Source: Streptomyces sp. G-G2 (GTDB taxonomy: Bacteria; Actinomycetota; Actinomycetes; Streptomycetales; Streptomycetaceae). Taken from it: DNA of 54,952 nucleotides. The DNA is taken from the NCBI RefSeq assembly GCF_030063135.1, contig NZ_JASISO010000028.1, forward strand, positions 1 to 54,952. The letters are read 5' to 3'. This document shows positions 17,787 through 25,757 of this stretch, one piece after another. The position numbers were made by a program, and so were the translations under genes. The notes beneath the pieces are model-generated. The model saw only the letters and a program-made list of their open reading frames with translations. It made no database searches and was not told where the DNA came from. Position 1 is the stretch's first letter; the number at the start of each line of letters is the position of its first letter.

Positions 17787-18189
17787 GAACGCGTCAGGCG
17801 AGCTGGTATCCGAATCGGTAGTACGGGAGATGATCGGGTGGTTGGTACACGTCATCGAGGCGGCCGGAGCGCTGATCATCTTCCTGGGAGCCATCTGGGC
17901 TTTCGCACGGTTCGCCACGACCGGACTCCGCAGACGGTCCCTCATCGGCGAGTTCAACAAGATTCGCCTCAGCCTGGGGCGCTTCCTCGTCCTCGGACTG
18001 GAATTCCAACTGGCGGGTGATGTCCTGCGCACAGCCGTCGCTCCCAGCTTCGCCGAGATCGGCCAGCTGGCGGCCATCGCGGCCATCCGCACCATCCTGA
18101 ACTTCTTCCTCACCCGGGAAATCGCGCAGGAACGCGCCGAGATCGAGCACGATCAGAAAGAACCCGAATCCCGTCTCGCTCCTCCCTGA
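17785..18189 (+). CDS. DUF1622 membrane protein
   Basis: A 134-residue membrane protein of the DUF1622 family. Residues 20-42 (LVHVIEAAGALIIFLGAIWA) form the first helix. The conserved block RRRSLIGEFNKIRLSLGRFL, VLGLEFQLAGDVLRTAVAPS, then FAEIGQLAAIAAIRTILNFF is typical. The charged C-terminus (REIAQERAEIEHDQKE) is cytoplasmic. The function of the family is unknown. It appears to be a single-gene unit. Confidence 0.82.
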   Translation: MNASGELVSESVVREMIGWLVHVIEAAGALIIFLGAIWAFARFATTGLRRRSLIGEFNKIRLSLGRFLVLGLEFQLAGDVLRTAVAPSFAEIGQLAAIAAIRTILNFFLTREIAQERAEIEHDQKEPESRLAPP

Positions 18190-18313
18190 CCCGCAGGCCC
18201 GGGCCGGCCGGTAGCCGCCGACATGCCGGTCTGTGAGCGGGAGGCGGCGGCACATCAAAACGCTCTCTGCCAAAGCCGCAGACCTCATCGGTCACGGGGT
18301 CTACGCTCATGAG

Positions 18314-18676
18314 ATGGATCAGAACGAGGTCATCAGGAAGGTCGTCGGTATCCTGACGGAGGCCTACGACGCGTTCGTCCATCCCGAGGCTGACGACGCG
18401 CCCGAGGACGAACCCAACCTCATGGGTCAGTTCCTCACCGAGGCGATGCCGAGGATAGAGATCTCCTCCGATGCCTCGCTGCAGGAGGTGGCCGACCAGG
18501 TGGGCCGCGAGATGGGCCGGGCCGTCACTCAACTGGCAGCCGCGTTCGCGGCGGCGTACGTGGAGCTGGCCCTGGTCCATGACGAAAGCGACCCGGCCAC
18601 CTCGTCGGCAGAGGTGCTGCGCGACATGGCCATCCGAGCCGAGGGGCCGGACGGATACGACTGGCCACAGGAGTAG
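18314..18676 (+). CDS. Hypothetical acidic protein
   Basis: A 120-residue acidic soluble protein from ATG 18314 (MDQNEVIRKVVGILTEAYDA). It is mainly helical and negatively charged in the first half (HPEADDAPEDEPNLMGQFLT), with an Ala-rich helix GRAVTQLAAAFAAAYVELAL. Codon bias is typical of real genes here. The frame stays open to 18233, but that extension looks less coding. No family recognised; no strong ribosome binding site. Confidence 0.55.
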   Translation: MDQNEVIRKVVGILTEAYDAFVHPEADDAPEDEPNLMGQFLTEAMPRIEISSDASLQEVADQVGREMGRAVTQLAAAFAAAYVELALVHDESDPATSSAEVLRDMAIRAEGPDGYDWPQE

Positions 18677-18705
18677 CGCTCACGTCCGCAAACGCTGCGG
18701 GCCGC

Positions 18706-19146
18706 TCACGTGGACGTGGTCGGCCACGACGGTCCCGACGGGGTGTCCAGCATGCGGGACCAGCTGGACCAGGTCCCGTTGCCGTAGCGGTGGGTGGCCC
18801 ACCACTGCCTGTCCCCGCCGCCGAGGACGCACACGTCGAACTCCCAGGGGTTCACCCCCACTTTGGTGATGGTCACGCCGCTGGTTGCGAAGCCACCCAT
18901 GGAGGACCAGGTGGTCCACTTCCCGCTGAGGGTCCAGCGGGTCCACACCGCGTTGTCGGTGCCGATGACGAACTCCTGCTTGGATCCGTCCGGCAGGGTC
19001 TTCTTGGTGACCCCGTACTCGCAGAAGTACTGGCCGGCCCCGCGACTGCAGACGTCCGCCGCCTGCGCTGGCTGCGAGGTGAGGCCCAGACAGGCGGCGG
19101 CCACGGCCGCCAGCGCTACAAGCTTCATCCTGTTCATGCGCGCCAC
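18706..19146 (-). CDS. Secreted protein with PLL/tectonin-like repeat
   Basis: About 146 residues with a clear Sec signal peptide: MNRMKLVALAAVAAACLGL then a cleavage site near SQPAQA-A. The mature part has aromatic repeats GTDNAVWTRWTLSGKWTTWS and ATHRYGNGTWSSWSRM. The motif W-x2-W-x3-G-x-W-x2-W resembles one blade of PLL/tectonin-like beta-propellers, too few for a closed propeller, so it may oligomerise. Two cysteines near the mature N-terminus and one later suggest a disulfide. The start could be GTG 19146, ATG 19137 or ATG 19128. It is convergent with the acidic protein at 18314. Confidence 0.68.
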   Translation of the reverse strand: MARMNRMKLVALAAVAAACLGLTSQPAQAADVCSRGAGQYFCEYGVTKKTLPDGSKQEFVIGTDNAVWTRWTLSGKWTTWSSMGGFATSGVTITKVGVNPWEFDVCVLGGGDRQWWATHRYGNGTWSSWSRMLDTPSGPSWPTTST

Positions 19147-19218
19147 GCTAGCCAGCCTCGCTTACGTGCCGCTAACGACCGGCTAACTTACCGTTTCCCG
19201 AGGGGCCGAGCCGTGCGG

Positions 19219-19256
19219 GGCGTCGTGACGGGGCGAACGTTGCCTGACGCGGCACT
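19219..19256 (+). repeat. Half copy of the MITE-like palindrome
   Basis: GGCGTCGTGACGGGGCGAAC followed by GTTGCCTGACGCGGCACT matches the right arm at 29036-29073 with one mismatch. The left arm is absent. It lies in the gap upstream of the dialkylresorcinol-type cluster; the remaining 19257-19470 holds no clear gene. Confidence 0.7.
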
Positions 19257-19480
19257 GATCATTCAGGTGAGCACACCATCCCACGCGTCAGGACAACAAC
19301 GTCGCAGGCCAAGCCCCTGCAGGACGTCCAGCCCCGTAGCGGATGCTCGACCGCCGGCTTGAGGACGTTCAAGGTTCGGTCGAAGTCGATCTCCGCCCGG
19401 AAGTCTGGCCTTGTCCCGTCCCACGGCTTGGGTCAGAGTGAATCCCGTGCCGCACAGGGGGTGAGGCGCGGGAGGTGAAC

Positions 19481-19741
19481 ATGTCTTTGAGGACCGATCT
19501 CTACGCAGATATCACCGGATTCCTCGTGGCCAAGTGCGATGCCGACCCGGATGAAATCTCCGAGGAATCCGATCTGTACTACGACATCGCCATCGACTCA
19601 CTCGACCTCGTCGCCATGACGCAGACCCTTCAGGGTGCGTACGACATCTCGATGGACGACGAGCGCATCGGTTCGGTCCGCACCGTCGGCGACGTCCTGG
19701 ACCTCGCCGTCTCCAAGATCGAAACCAAAGCAACCGCCTAG
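19481..19741 (+). CDS. Acyl carrier protein (DarC-like)
   Basis: An 86-residue acyl carrier protein. The phosphopantetheine attachment site is Ser40 in DIAIDSLDLVAMTQTL. Acidic helices flank it (DADPDEISEESDLYYDIA). GGAGG at about 19471 serves ATG 19481; a GTG two codons earlier is too close to it. It is the first gene of the biosynthetic operon, with the DarB-like ketosynthase 19 bp downstream. The gene set ACP, DarB, DarA is the same as the dialkylresorcinol darABC loci. It probably carries the beta-ketoacyl chain condensed by DarB. Confidence 0.9.
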   Translation: MSLRTDLYADITGFLVAKCDADPDEISEESDLYYDIAIDSLDLVAMTQTLQGAYDISMDDERIGSVRTVGDVLDLAVSKIETKATA

Positions 19742-19760
19742 ATCACGGGGAGAGTCTGCA

Positions 19761-20897
19761 ATGCCTGCCTACATCACCGCCATGGGAAGCTTCCTGCCTG
19801 GCGAACCGGTGCCGAACGACGAGGTCGAGGACTATATCGGCAGCGTGGGCCGCGCGAGTTCGGGGTTACGCGAGCAGACCCTCAACAACTGCGGGATCAA
19901 GTCACGGCACTACGCCATCGACAAGCAGCAGAAGACCCTGTTCTCCAACACCGACCTGGCGGTCGCGGCCATTCGCCAGGCGGTGGACCGCTCGGATATC
20001 ACTCTCGACGACATCGACCTCATCGCGGCGGCCACCGGGCTCCCGGATCTCATCGCGCCCGGCTTCGCCAGCAGCGTCCACGGCGAGCTGGGCAGCCCGC
20101 CCTGCGAGATCGTCAGCACCCACGGCATCTGCAGCTCCGGGATGATGGCGCTCAAGAGCGCCTACCTCCAGGTGGTGGCCGGGGAGAAGAAGAACGCGGT
20201 CGCCTGCGCGTCCGAGCTGATGTCGCGCCTCATGAAGAGCGACCGGTTCGCCGACGTCCGGCCGGTCTCGGACGACGGTGCCATCGCCATGGAGATGGCG
20301 TTCCTGCGCTACATGCTCTCGGACGGCGCCGGCGCCGCGGTGGTACGGGACCGCCCGGCGGCCGATGGGGTGAGCCTGCGGATCGACTGGATCTCGCTCA
20401 CCTCCTACGCCAACACCGAGCAGACGTGCATGTACATGGGCGCGGCCGACAACTCGGCGGAGAAGACCTGGTTGGACTACCCCTCCGTGGCCGAGGCCGC
20501 AGCCGACGGCGCGCTGGCGCTGCGTCAGAACCTGGGCCTGCTGCCGCACCTCGTGCGGCTCGGGGTCAAGGAGTACCAGCGTCTGCTCGACGAGGGCCGC
20601 TTCGACCCGGACGAGCTCGCCTGGTTCCCCGCTCACTACTCCAGCGAGCGCATGAAGTCCATGGTGCTCAAGGAGATCGAGCAGAAGAAGCTCAGGGGCC
20701 CCTCCATCGAGAAGTGGTACAGCAATCTGTCCCGGGTCGGGAACATAGGCTCCGCCAGCGTCTACGTGATCCTGGAGGAGATGCTCAGCGAGGGCCTGGT
20801 GTCCCCCGGCGACAAACTCCTGTTGATGGTCCCCGAGTCCGGCCGGTTCGCGGTGTCCTTCGCGCATCTGACGGCCGTCTCCGGCGGCGGGGTCTGA
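19761..20897 (+). CDS. DarB-like ketosynthase (KAS III family)
   Basis: A 378-residue thiolase-fold condensing enzyme. The opening YITAMGSFLPGEPVPNDEVE is very like DarB of dialkylresorcinol pathways. The FabH-type triad appears intact: Cys124 (STHGICSSGMMAL), His292 (WFPAHYSSERM) and Asn328 (LSRVGNIGSAS). In known systems DarB joins two fatty acyl-derived substrates by Claisen then Michael-type condensation to a 2,5-dialkyl-1,3-cyclohexanedione. Leu36 is encoded by TTA (19866-19868), a rare codon in streptomycetes that makes translation depend on bldA tRNA. The ACP precedes it and DarA follows 4 bp later. Function is inferred from family and neighbours. Confidence 0.85.
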   Translation: MPAYITAMGSFLPGEPVPNDEVEDYIGSVGRASSGLREQTLNNCGIKSRHYAIDKQQKTLFSNTDLAVAAIRQAVDRSDITLDDIDLIAAATGLPDLIAPGFASSVHGELGSPPCEIVSTHGICSSGMMALKSAYLQVVAGEKKNAVACASELMSRLMKSDRFADVRPVSDDGAIAMEMAFLRYMLSDGAGAAVVRDRPAADGVSLRIDWISLTSYANTEQTCMYMGAADNSAEKTWLDYPSVAEAAADGALALRQNLGLLPHLVRLGVKEYQRLLDEGRFDPDELAWFPAHYSSERMKSMVLKEIEQKKLRGPSIEKWYSNLSRVGNIGSASVYVILEEMLSEGLVSPGDKLLLMVPESGRFAVSFAHLTAVSGGGV

Positions 20898-20901
20898 GGT
20901 C

Positions 20902-21891
20902 ATGGGCGCACAGCCCCGAGTGACCGTCTACTGGTACTCACAGACCGGTCAGCTCCTGGAATCCGTCTCCGCCGTCACCGACCCGCTGGAGAAGGCGGGT
21001 TGGGACATACGCAAGGTCGAGATCAGACCGCGGGAACCCTTCCCCTTCCCCTGGCCCGTACGCCGCTTCTTCGGTGTCTTCCCCGCCTCCGTCGACCCCG
21101 ACGGGGCAACCGAGATCACCGCCCGGCCGCCGGTGGCCGAGGATGACGACGCGGACCTGGTCGTCTTCGCCTTCCCCGTCTGGTACTTGGCTCCGGCGCT
21201 CCCCATGCGCGCGTTCATCGGCGCCGAGCCGAAGGCGTTCGACGGGCGTGCCGTCGTCGGCCTAGTGGCCTGCCGGAACATGTGGTACTCGGCCGCCATC
21301 GAGGTGCGGCAACTGCTCCAGGCCGCGGGCGGCCGCTACGTGGGCACGATCGCCGCAGTGGACACCGCTTCCGCCGGGGTCACCTTCGTCACCACGCTGC
21401 GCTGGCTGCTCGCCGGAAAGCGGGAGGCGTCCTGGGGATTCCCGCGCGCCGGTGTCGGCATGGACGAGCTGGACCGGCTCGCGCTCCTCGGCGAGCGCAT
21501 CGCCGAACTCGCGCCAGCACAGCTCGAATTCACCCCGGGACGGGCCGAACCAGCGTCCCGCGCCGCTTCCGAAGAGGCCCTGGCCGACCGGGTCCGCGAG
21601 GTTCTCGCCGCCCATGACGCGGCCCCCGTACACTCTCCGCTGGCCGCGGCCGACCTCCTGGCCGGAAAGGTCTTCCGGGTCTGGGGCCGGGTCATCCGCG
21701 GCGCCGGCCGGCCGGGTGAGATCCAACGCAACGCGCTCACCGCGGTGTTCGCGCTCTGGCTGCTCGGCGCCGTCCTGGCCGGGCTGCCCGCCGTCGTCGT
21801 CGCCCGCGTCCTGTTCAAGGCCGGCTTCGACGCGGCGGTGGCCCGGCGCCTGGCGCCGGTCGTCGCCGGTCTTGCGGAGGTGCGACGATGA
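20902..21891 (+). CDS. DarA-like dialkylresorcinol protein
   Basis: A 329-residue protein. The N-terminus has a flavodoxin-like phosphate loop (VTVYWYSQTGQLLES). The DarA-type segments REPFPFPWPVRRFFGVFP, VVFAFPVWYLAPALPMRAFI and VGLVACRNMWYSA follow. In dialkylresorcinol loci DarA acts after DarB and is thought to aromatise the cyclohexanedione to the resorcinol. The C-terminal 50 residues contain a hydrophobic segment (LTAVFALWLLGAVLAGLPAV) that could anchor it to the membrane. It overlaps the FAD monooxygenase start by 4 bp (ATGA), indicating translational coupling. Confidence 0.82.
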   Translation: MGAQPRVTVYWYSQTGQLLESVSAVTDPLEKAGWDIRKVEIRPREPFPFPWPVRRFFGVFPASVDPDGATEITARPPVAEDDDADLVVFAFPVWYLAPALPMRAFIGAEPKAFDGRAVVGLVACRNMWYSAAIEVRQLLQAAGGRYVGTIAAVDTASAGVTFVTTLRWLLAGKREASWGFPRAGVGMDELDRLALLGERIAELAPAQLEFTPGRAEPASRAASEEALADRVREVLAAHDAAPVHSPLAAADLLAGKVFRVWGRVIRGAGRPGEIQRNALTAVFALWLLGAVLAGLPAVVVARVLFKAGFDAAVARRLAPVVAGLAEVRR

Positions 21892-23573
21892 CCGCAGCCG
21901 TACCGCAGCCGCCGGAGGCCGCCGAGCGGGTGGAGGCCGACGTCGTGGTGGTCGGTGGCGGGCCCACCGGCCTCGCCGCGGCCCACTTCCTCGCCGGACT
22001 CGGCGTCCGCACGGTCGTGCTGGAACAACGCCCCGCACCGTCCGGTCACCCACGCGCCACGGTGATCAACTCGCGCACCATGGAGCTGCTCAGGTACCTG
22101 GGCGTCGACGCCGAGGTGCGCCGCGCCGGCGTGCCCCTGGAGAACACGGCGCGCATCACCTGGTGCACCGAGCTCTCCGGCACCGAACTCGCCGCCCTCG
22201 ACGTCATCGATTCGGCGGAAGCCCTGATGCGGCGAGCGGCCATCAGCCCGGTCCTTCCCGTCATCTGCTCGCAGAACCGGGTGGAAGCGCTGCTCGTCGA
22301 CCGGCTCCCCGAGAACGCACGAGTGATCCGTGGGGTCAGGGCCGAGGAGCTGACCCGGACTCCGTCCGGTGTCAGGGTGACGACCGGGGGCGAGCGCCCC
22401 ATCGTCGTCGAGGCCCACTACGCCGTCCTGGCCGAGGGGCTGCACGGCCCGCTGCGCGAGACAGTGGGCCTGCGGCGGACCGCCGCCACGCCGCTCGGCA
22501 GGCTCCTCGACATCCACTTCAGCGCCGACCTCTCGCCCTGGACGGCCGGCCGGGAGAGCGCCTTGTACTGGGTGCTCAACGCCACCGTGCGGGGCGTCCT
22601 CATCACCGTGGACCCCGCGCGCGGCGAATGGCTCCTGGAGATCCCCGCCCTCACCCCCGACGAGGAACACACCTACTTCGAGGAGGATGTCGATCACCAC
22701 AAGCTGATCGAGGCCGCCATCGGCGAGCCGGTCGGGGGGCTGCGCATCCACTCCGTACGGAACTGGGTGATGGGCTCCACGGGGCTCGACTCCTGGCGCA
22801 GCGCCGACGGCAGGGTGCTCGCCGCGGGAGACGCCGCCCACACCTTCCCGCCCACCGGGGGTTTCGGCATGAACACCGGCATCCAGGACGCCCACAACCT
22901 CGGCTGGAAGCTGGCCGCGGTGCTGCGCGGCGGCGCCCCCGACACGCTGCTCGACTCGTACGAGCGTGAGCGGCGCCCGGTCGCGGAGTTCAACGCCCGG
23001 CACAGCGAGAGCAACGCCCTCCAGAAGCGGGCGCTGCTCCAATCCGACGCCGATCATGCGGAGTTCGCCCGCAACATCGAACAGCATCGGCCACACTTCG
23101 ACTTCGAGGGGCAGGCGCTGGGATTCACCTACGCACCGGGCCCCGGTGAGCCGGTGGTCCAGGACGTGGTGACCTATCAGCCGACCGCCCGGGCCGGCCA
23201 CCGGGCCCCGCACGCCTGGCTCGACCGGGCCGGCGACCGGATCTCCACGACCGACCTGAACCGCAATGGCTTCGCCCTGCTCACCGGGGCAGAGGGAGCC
23301 GTCTGGCAGCAAGTGGCGCAGGAGACCCCGACCGTCGTGGGCCTGCCCCTCACGGCAGCCGTGATCACCGCGGACGGGCCCCCACTGCGCGACGTCACCG
23401 GAGCCTTCGCCGAAAGCTACGCCCTGCGGGGGCCGGAAGCGGTTCTCGTACGGCCCGACGGACATGTCCTCGCCCGGCTGCCCGGCATCGCACCCCGGCA
23501 GGAACTCCGGCAGGCCGTCGACCGCATAGTCAACAGCGGGCAGGTGCCCGCACGAGCGGAGGAGCCGTCATGA
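21888..23573 (+). CDS. FAD-dependent aromatic monooxygenase, class A
   Basis: A 561-residue flavoprotein hydroxylase. The FAD-binding GxGxxG motif is VVVVGGGPTGLAAAHFLAGL with the following E-Q-R-P. The second FAD motif is GDAAHTFPPTGGFGMNTGIQ, and the C-terminus has a thioredoxin-like tail (VRPDGHVLARLPG) as in phenol and polyketide hydroxylases. It uses NAD(P)H and O2 to hydroxylate an electron-rich aromatic ring. In this cluster the natural substrate would be the resorcinol made by DarB/DarA, which could give a hydroxyresorcinol or, after oxidation, a quinone. It overlaps both neighbours by 4 bp. Substrate is inferred. Confidence 0.87.
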   Translation: MTAAVPQPPEAAERVEADVVVVGGGPTGLAAAHFLAGLGVRTVVLEQRPAPSGHPRATVINSRTMELLRYLGVDAEVRRAGVPLENTARITWCTELSGTELAALDVIDSAEALMRRAAISPVLPVICSQNRVEALLVDRLPENARVIRGVRAEELTRTPSGVRVTTGGERPIVVEAHYAVLAEGLHGPLRETVGLRRTAATPLGRLLDIHFSADLSPWTAGRESALYWVLNATVRGVLITVDPARGEWLLEIPALTPDEEHTYFEEDVDHHKLIEAAIGEPVGGLRIHSVRNWVMGSTGLDSWRSADGRVLAAGDAAHTFPPTGGFGMNTGIQDAHNLGWKLAAVLRGGAPDTLLDSYERERRPVAEFNARHSESNALQKRALLQSDADHAEFARNIEQHRPHFDFEGQALGFTYAPGPGEPVVQDVVTYQPTARAGHRAPHAWLDRAGDRISTTDLNRNGFALLTGAEGAVWQQVAQETPTVVGLPLTAAVITADGPPLRDVTGAFAESYALRGPEAVLVRPDGHVLARLPGIAPRQELRQAVDRIVNSGQVPARAEEPS

Positions 23574-24049
23574 CGGCTGAAACCACCTTCTCCCCGGAGC
23601 GAGTCGCGGGACTGCGCTCCGGCGCACTCTCCGAAGTCCGCGCCGCCCTCGCCGGGCTGCCGCGCGAGGACCTGGCGGCCTGGCTGGCCACACCCGAGGG
23701 CGAGGCCGTGCTGCGCTCGGCCTTCGACCGGATGCCCGAGCGCTACACCGGAGGCCTCACGGACGGTCCGCGGACAGCCCGTTGGGAGGTCGAAAGGTCT
23801 CCGGCCGACACCGTCGCGTACGACCTCGTACTGACCGAGGACACCTGCGACGTGCGCGAGACGGGGATCTCGGGCGACCCCGCGGTCACCCTCGCCCTCG
23901 ACGCGGTCAGCTTCGTGGAGATGGCCTCCGCCGCGGCCCAGGGGATGGATCTGCTGCTCAAGGGCCGGCTGCACATCCAGGGTGATGTGCACCTCGCGAT
24001 GCGGATGGAGTCTCTCTTCGGGCTCGCCGAGCCGGGTGAGTCCGGATGA
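23570..24049 (+). CDS. SCP2 sterol-binding-like protein
   Basis: A 159-residue protein. The C-terminal 90 residues match the SCP2/sterol-carrier fold: DPAVTLALDAVSFVEMASAA, QGMDLLLKGRLHIQGDVHLA and MRMESLF. SCP2 domains bind long hydrophobic ligands; here it could hold the lipophilic dialkyl product or its acyl precursor. The N-terminal 60 residues are helical (GALSEVRAALAGLPREDLAA) and unassigned. It overlaps the FAD monooxygenase and the FabF-like gene by 4 bp each, so it is a firm member of the operon. It is an unusual accessory for such a locus. Confidence 0.78.
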   Translation: MTAETTFSPERVAGLRSGALSEVRAALAGLPREDLAAWLATPEGEAVLRSAFDRMPERYTGGLTDGPRTARWEVERSPADTVAYDLVLTEDTCDVRETGISGDPAVTLALDAVSFVEMASAAAQGMDLLLKGRLHIQGDVHLAMRMESLFGLAEPGESG

Positions 24050-25296
24050 GTACAGCCCCCGGGCGCCACCGGGTGGTGGTGACGGGCATCGGCATGGTCA
24101 ACCCGCTCGGCATCGGCACCGAGACGGTCTGGACGCGGCTGCTCGCCGGATCCACCGGCGTGGGACCGATCAAGGGCTTCGACGCAGACCGGCTGCCGGT
24201 GCGGATCGCCGCCGAGGTGACGGACTTCGATCCGACCGACTGGCTGACCCGCAAGGAGGCCAGACGCCTCGACCGGTTCTGCCACTTCGCGATCGCCGCG
24301 GCCCAACTCGCCGTGGAGCGCGCGGGCCTCGACGGCATCGACCGGGACGGCGCCGCCACCGTGATCGGCAGCGCTATCGGCGGCGCCGGCACCATGATGG
24401 CGGGGGTGCTGAAGGACGCGGCGGCGCCCCGGATGGTCTCCCCGTACTTCGTGCCCAGCTCCATCGTCAACATGGGCGCGGGCACGGTCGCCCAGCGCTT
24501 CGGCTTCCGCGGCCCCGGCGCCGCACCGGTCACCGCCTGCGCCTCCTCGGCCGACGCGATCGGGCAGGCCTACCGCATGGTCCGCGACGGCTATGCCGGG
24601 GCCGCACTGGCGGGCGGCTCCGAGGCATGCATCGTCTCGCCGCTGATCGCGGGTTTCGACAACCTGCGCGCGCTGTCCCGCCGCAACGACGAACCCCGCC
24701 GAGCCTCCCGCCCGTTCACCGCGGACCGGGATGGTTTCGTCATGGGGGAGGGCGCCACCATGCTGCTCCTGGAGACCGCGGAGTCGGCCGAGGCGCGGGG
24801 CGCGTACGTCTACGCCGAGATCTGCGGCTACGGCCAGACCAGCGACGCCTACCACGTCACCGCCCCCGACCCCACCGGGCAGGGTGCCGCCCGCGCCATG
24901 CTCGCCGCGCTGCGCGAGGCCGACCTCAAGCCCGACGAGATCGACTACGTCAACGCCCATGGCACCTCGACCCAGTTCTCCGATGCCGCCGAGACGAAGG
25001 CGATCAAGTCCGCCTTCGGCACGCACAGCGGGAACCTGGCCGTCAGCTCCACCAAGTCGATGACCGGCCATCTGCTGGGCGCGGCCGGCGCGACCGAGAC
25101 GGCGTTCTGCGCCCTGGCCATCGACCGCGGGGTCATCCCGCCCACCATCAACCAGGACGCGGCCGACCCCGAGTGCGACCTCGACTACGTGCCGAACACC
25201 GCCCGTCCGTACGAGACCCAGGCGGCCCTCTCCAATTCCTTCGCCTTCGGCGGGCAGAACGTCTCGCTCGCCCTCCAACGCTTCGTCAGGGAGTGA
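24046..25296 (+). CDS. FabF-like ketosynthase II
   Basis: A 416-residue KAS II enzyme. The Cys-His-His active site is complete: Cys165 (APVTACASSADAIG), His305 (YVNAHGTSTQFSD) and His342 (KSMTGHLLGAAGA). The N-terminus RVVVTGIGMVNPLGIGTETV is standard. It would elongate acyl chains on the cluster ACP by decarboxylative condensation. No dedicated reductase or dehydratase is present, so reductive steps must come from primary fatty acid synthesis, or unreduced beta-ketoacyl chains go directly to DarB. It is the last gene of the tightly overlapping operon starting at 19481. Confidence 0.92.
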   Translation: MSTAPGRHRVVVTGIGMVNPLGIGTETVWTRLLAGSTGVGPIKGFDADRLPVRIAAEVTDFDPTDWLTRKEARRLDRFCHFAIAAAQLAVERAGLDGIDRDGAATVIGSAIGGAGTMMAGVLKDAAAPRMVSPYFVPSSIVNMGAGTVAQRFGFRGPGAAPVTACASSADAIGQAYRMVRDGYAGAALAGGSEACIVSPLIAGFDNLRALSRRNDEPRRASRPFTADRDGFVMGEGATMLLLETAESAEARGAYVYAEICGYGQTSDAYHVTAPDPTGQGAARAMLAALREADLKPDEIDYVNAHGTSTQFSDAAETKAIKSAFGTHSGNLAVSSTKSMTGHLLGAAGATETAFCALAIDRGVIPPTINQDAADPECDLDYVPNTARPYETQAALSNSFAFGGQNVSLALQRFVRE

Positions 25297-25360
25297 CCCC
25301 ACCCGTGTCCATGGAGCCCACGCCGGAAGCCACCCGCAGGACTGGGGGTGCAGCGCGACC

Positions 25361-25734
25361 GGGGGCAAGGAGATCCTCGCCGAGCCGGGGAAGGTCCATG
25401 GCGTACCGCCGGGCGTTTCGCATCGCATCGTCGATCGCCACCAGGACGCCGCGGCAGGCATGTTCAGCGCCCTGAGGCCGCCCTGCGCGTCGGCGGACTC
25501 CTGGAGACGCTTTGGGGCCTGGCCGACGACGGACACAGCAACCGCAAGGGCTACCCCCAAGTGCTCCGGCCCGCCGTCATCGCCCGCGAGTGAGACGAGT
25601 CCGCCCTCACAAGACGCTCCAGGTGGGTCCAGGACCTGGTCTTCGGTCTGCTCGCACCGGTGGGCCGGGCCCTCAACCACCATGGCGCCCACGACCCGTT
25701 GGGCCGCCGGCCGAGCCCGTGGCGCCACTCGTGA
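25361..25734 (+). pseudogene. Degraded cupin-type gene between the operon and the P450
   Basis: Three frames give one continuous protein-like string: GKEILAEPGKVHGVPPGVSH, then ALRVGGLLETLWGLADDGHS and NRKGYPQVLRPAVIARE, then RWVQDLVFGLLAPVGRALNH to TGA 25732-25734. The G-x-V-H-x-V-P-P-G-x-x-H core resembles a cupin. At least two frameshifts break it and no start is convincing. Confidence 0.5.
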
Positions 25735-25757
25735 GCGCACCTCAGGAAGGCACCTCG

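Noticed and set aside
21336..23465. A 709-residue minus-strand ORF opposite the DarA/FAD monooxygenase genes
   Set aside because: A GC-skew shadow ORF: Gly/Arg/Val-rich without family motifs, while the plus strand has clear domains and overlapping starts.
23743..25740. A 665-residue minus-strand ORF opposite SCP2/FabF
   Set aside because: Same reason: antisense to a clear FabF active site and third-position GC pattern.
25512..25757. N-terminal extension of the P450
   Set aside because: The extension overlaps a degraded cupin in other frames and lacks a ribosome binding site; AGGAAGG precedes ATG 25758.
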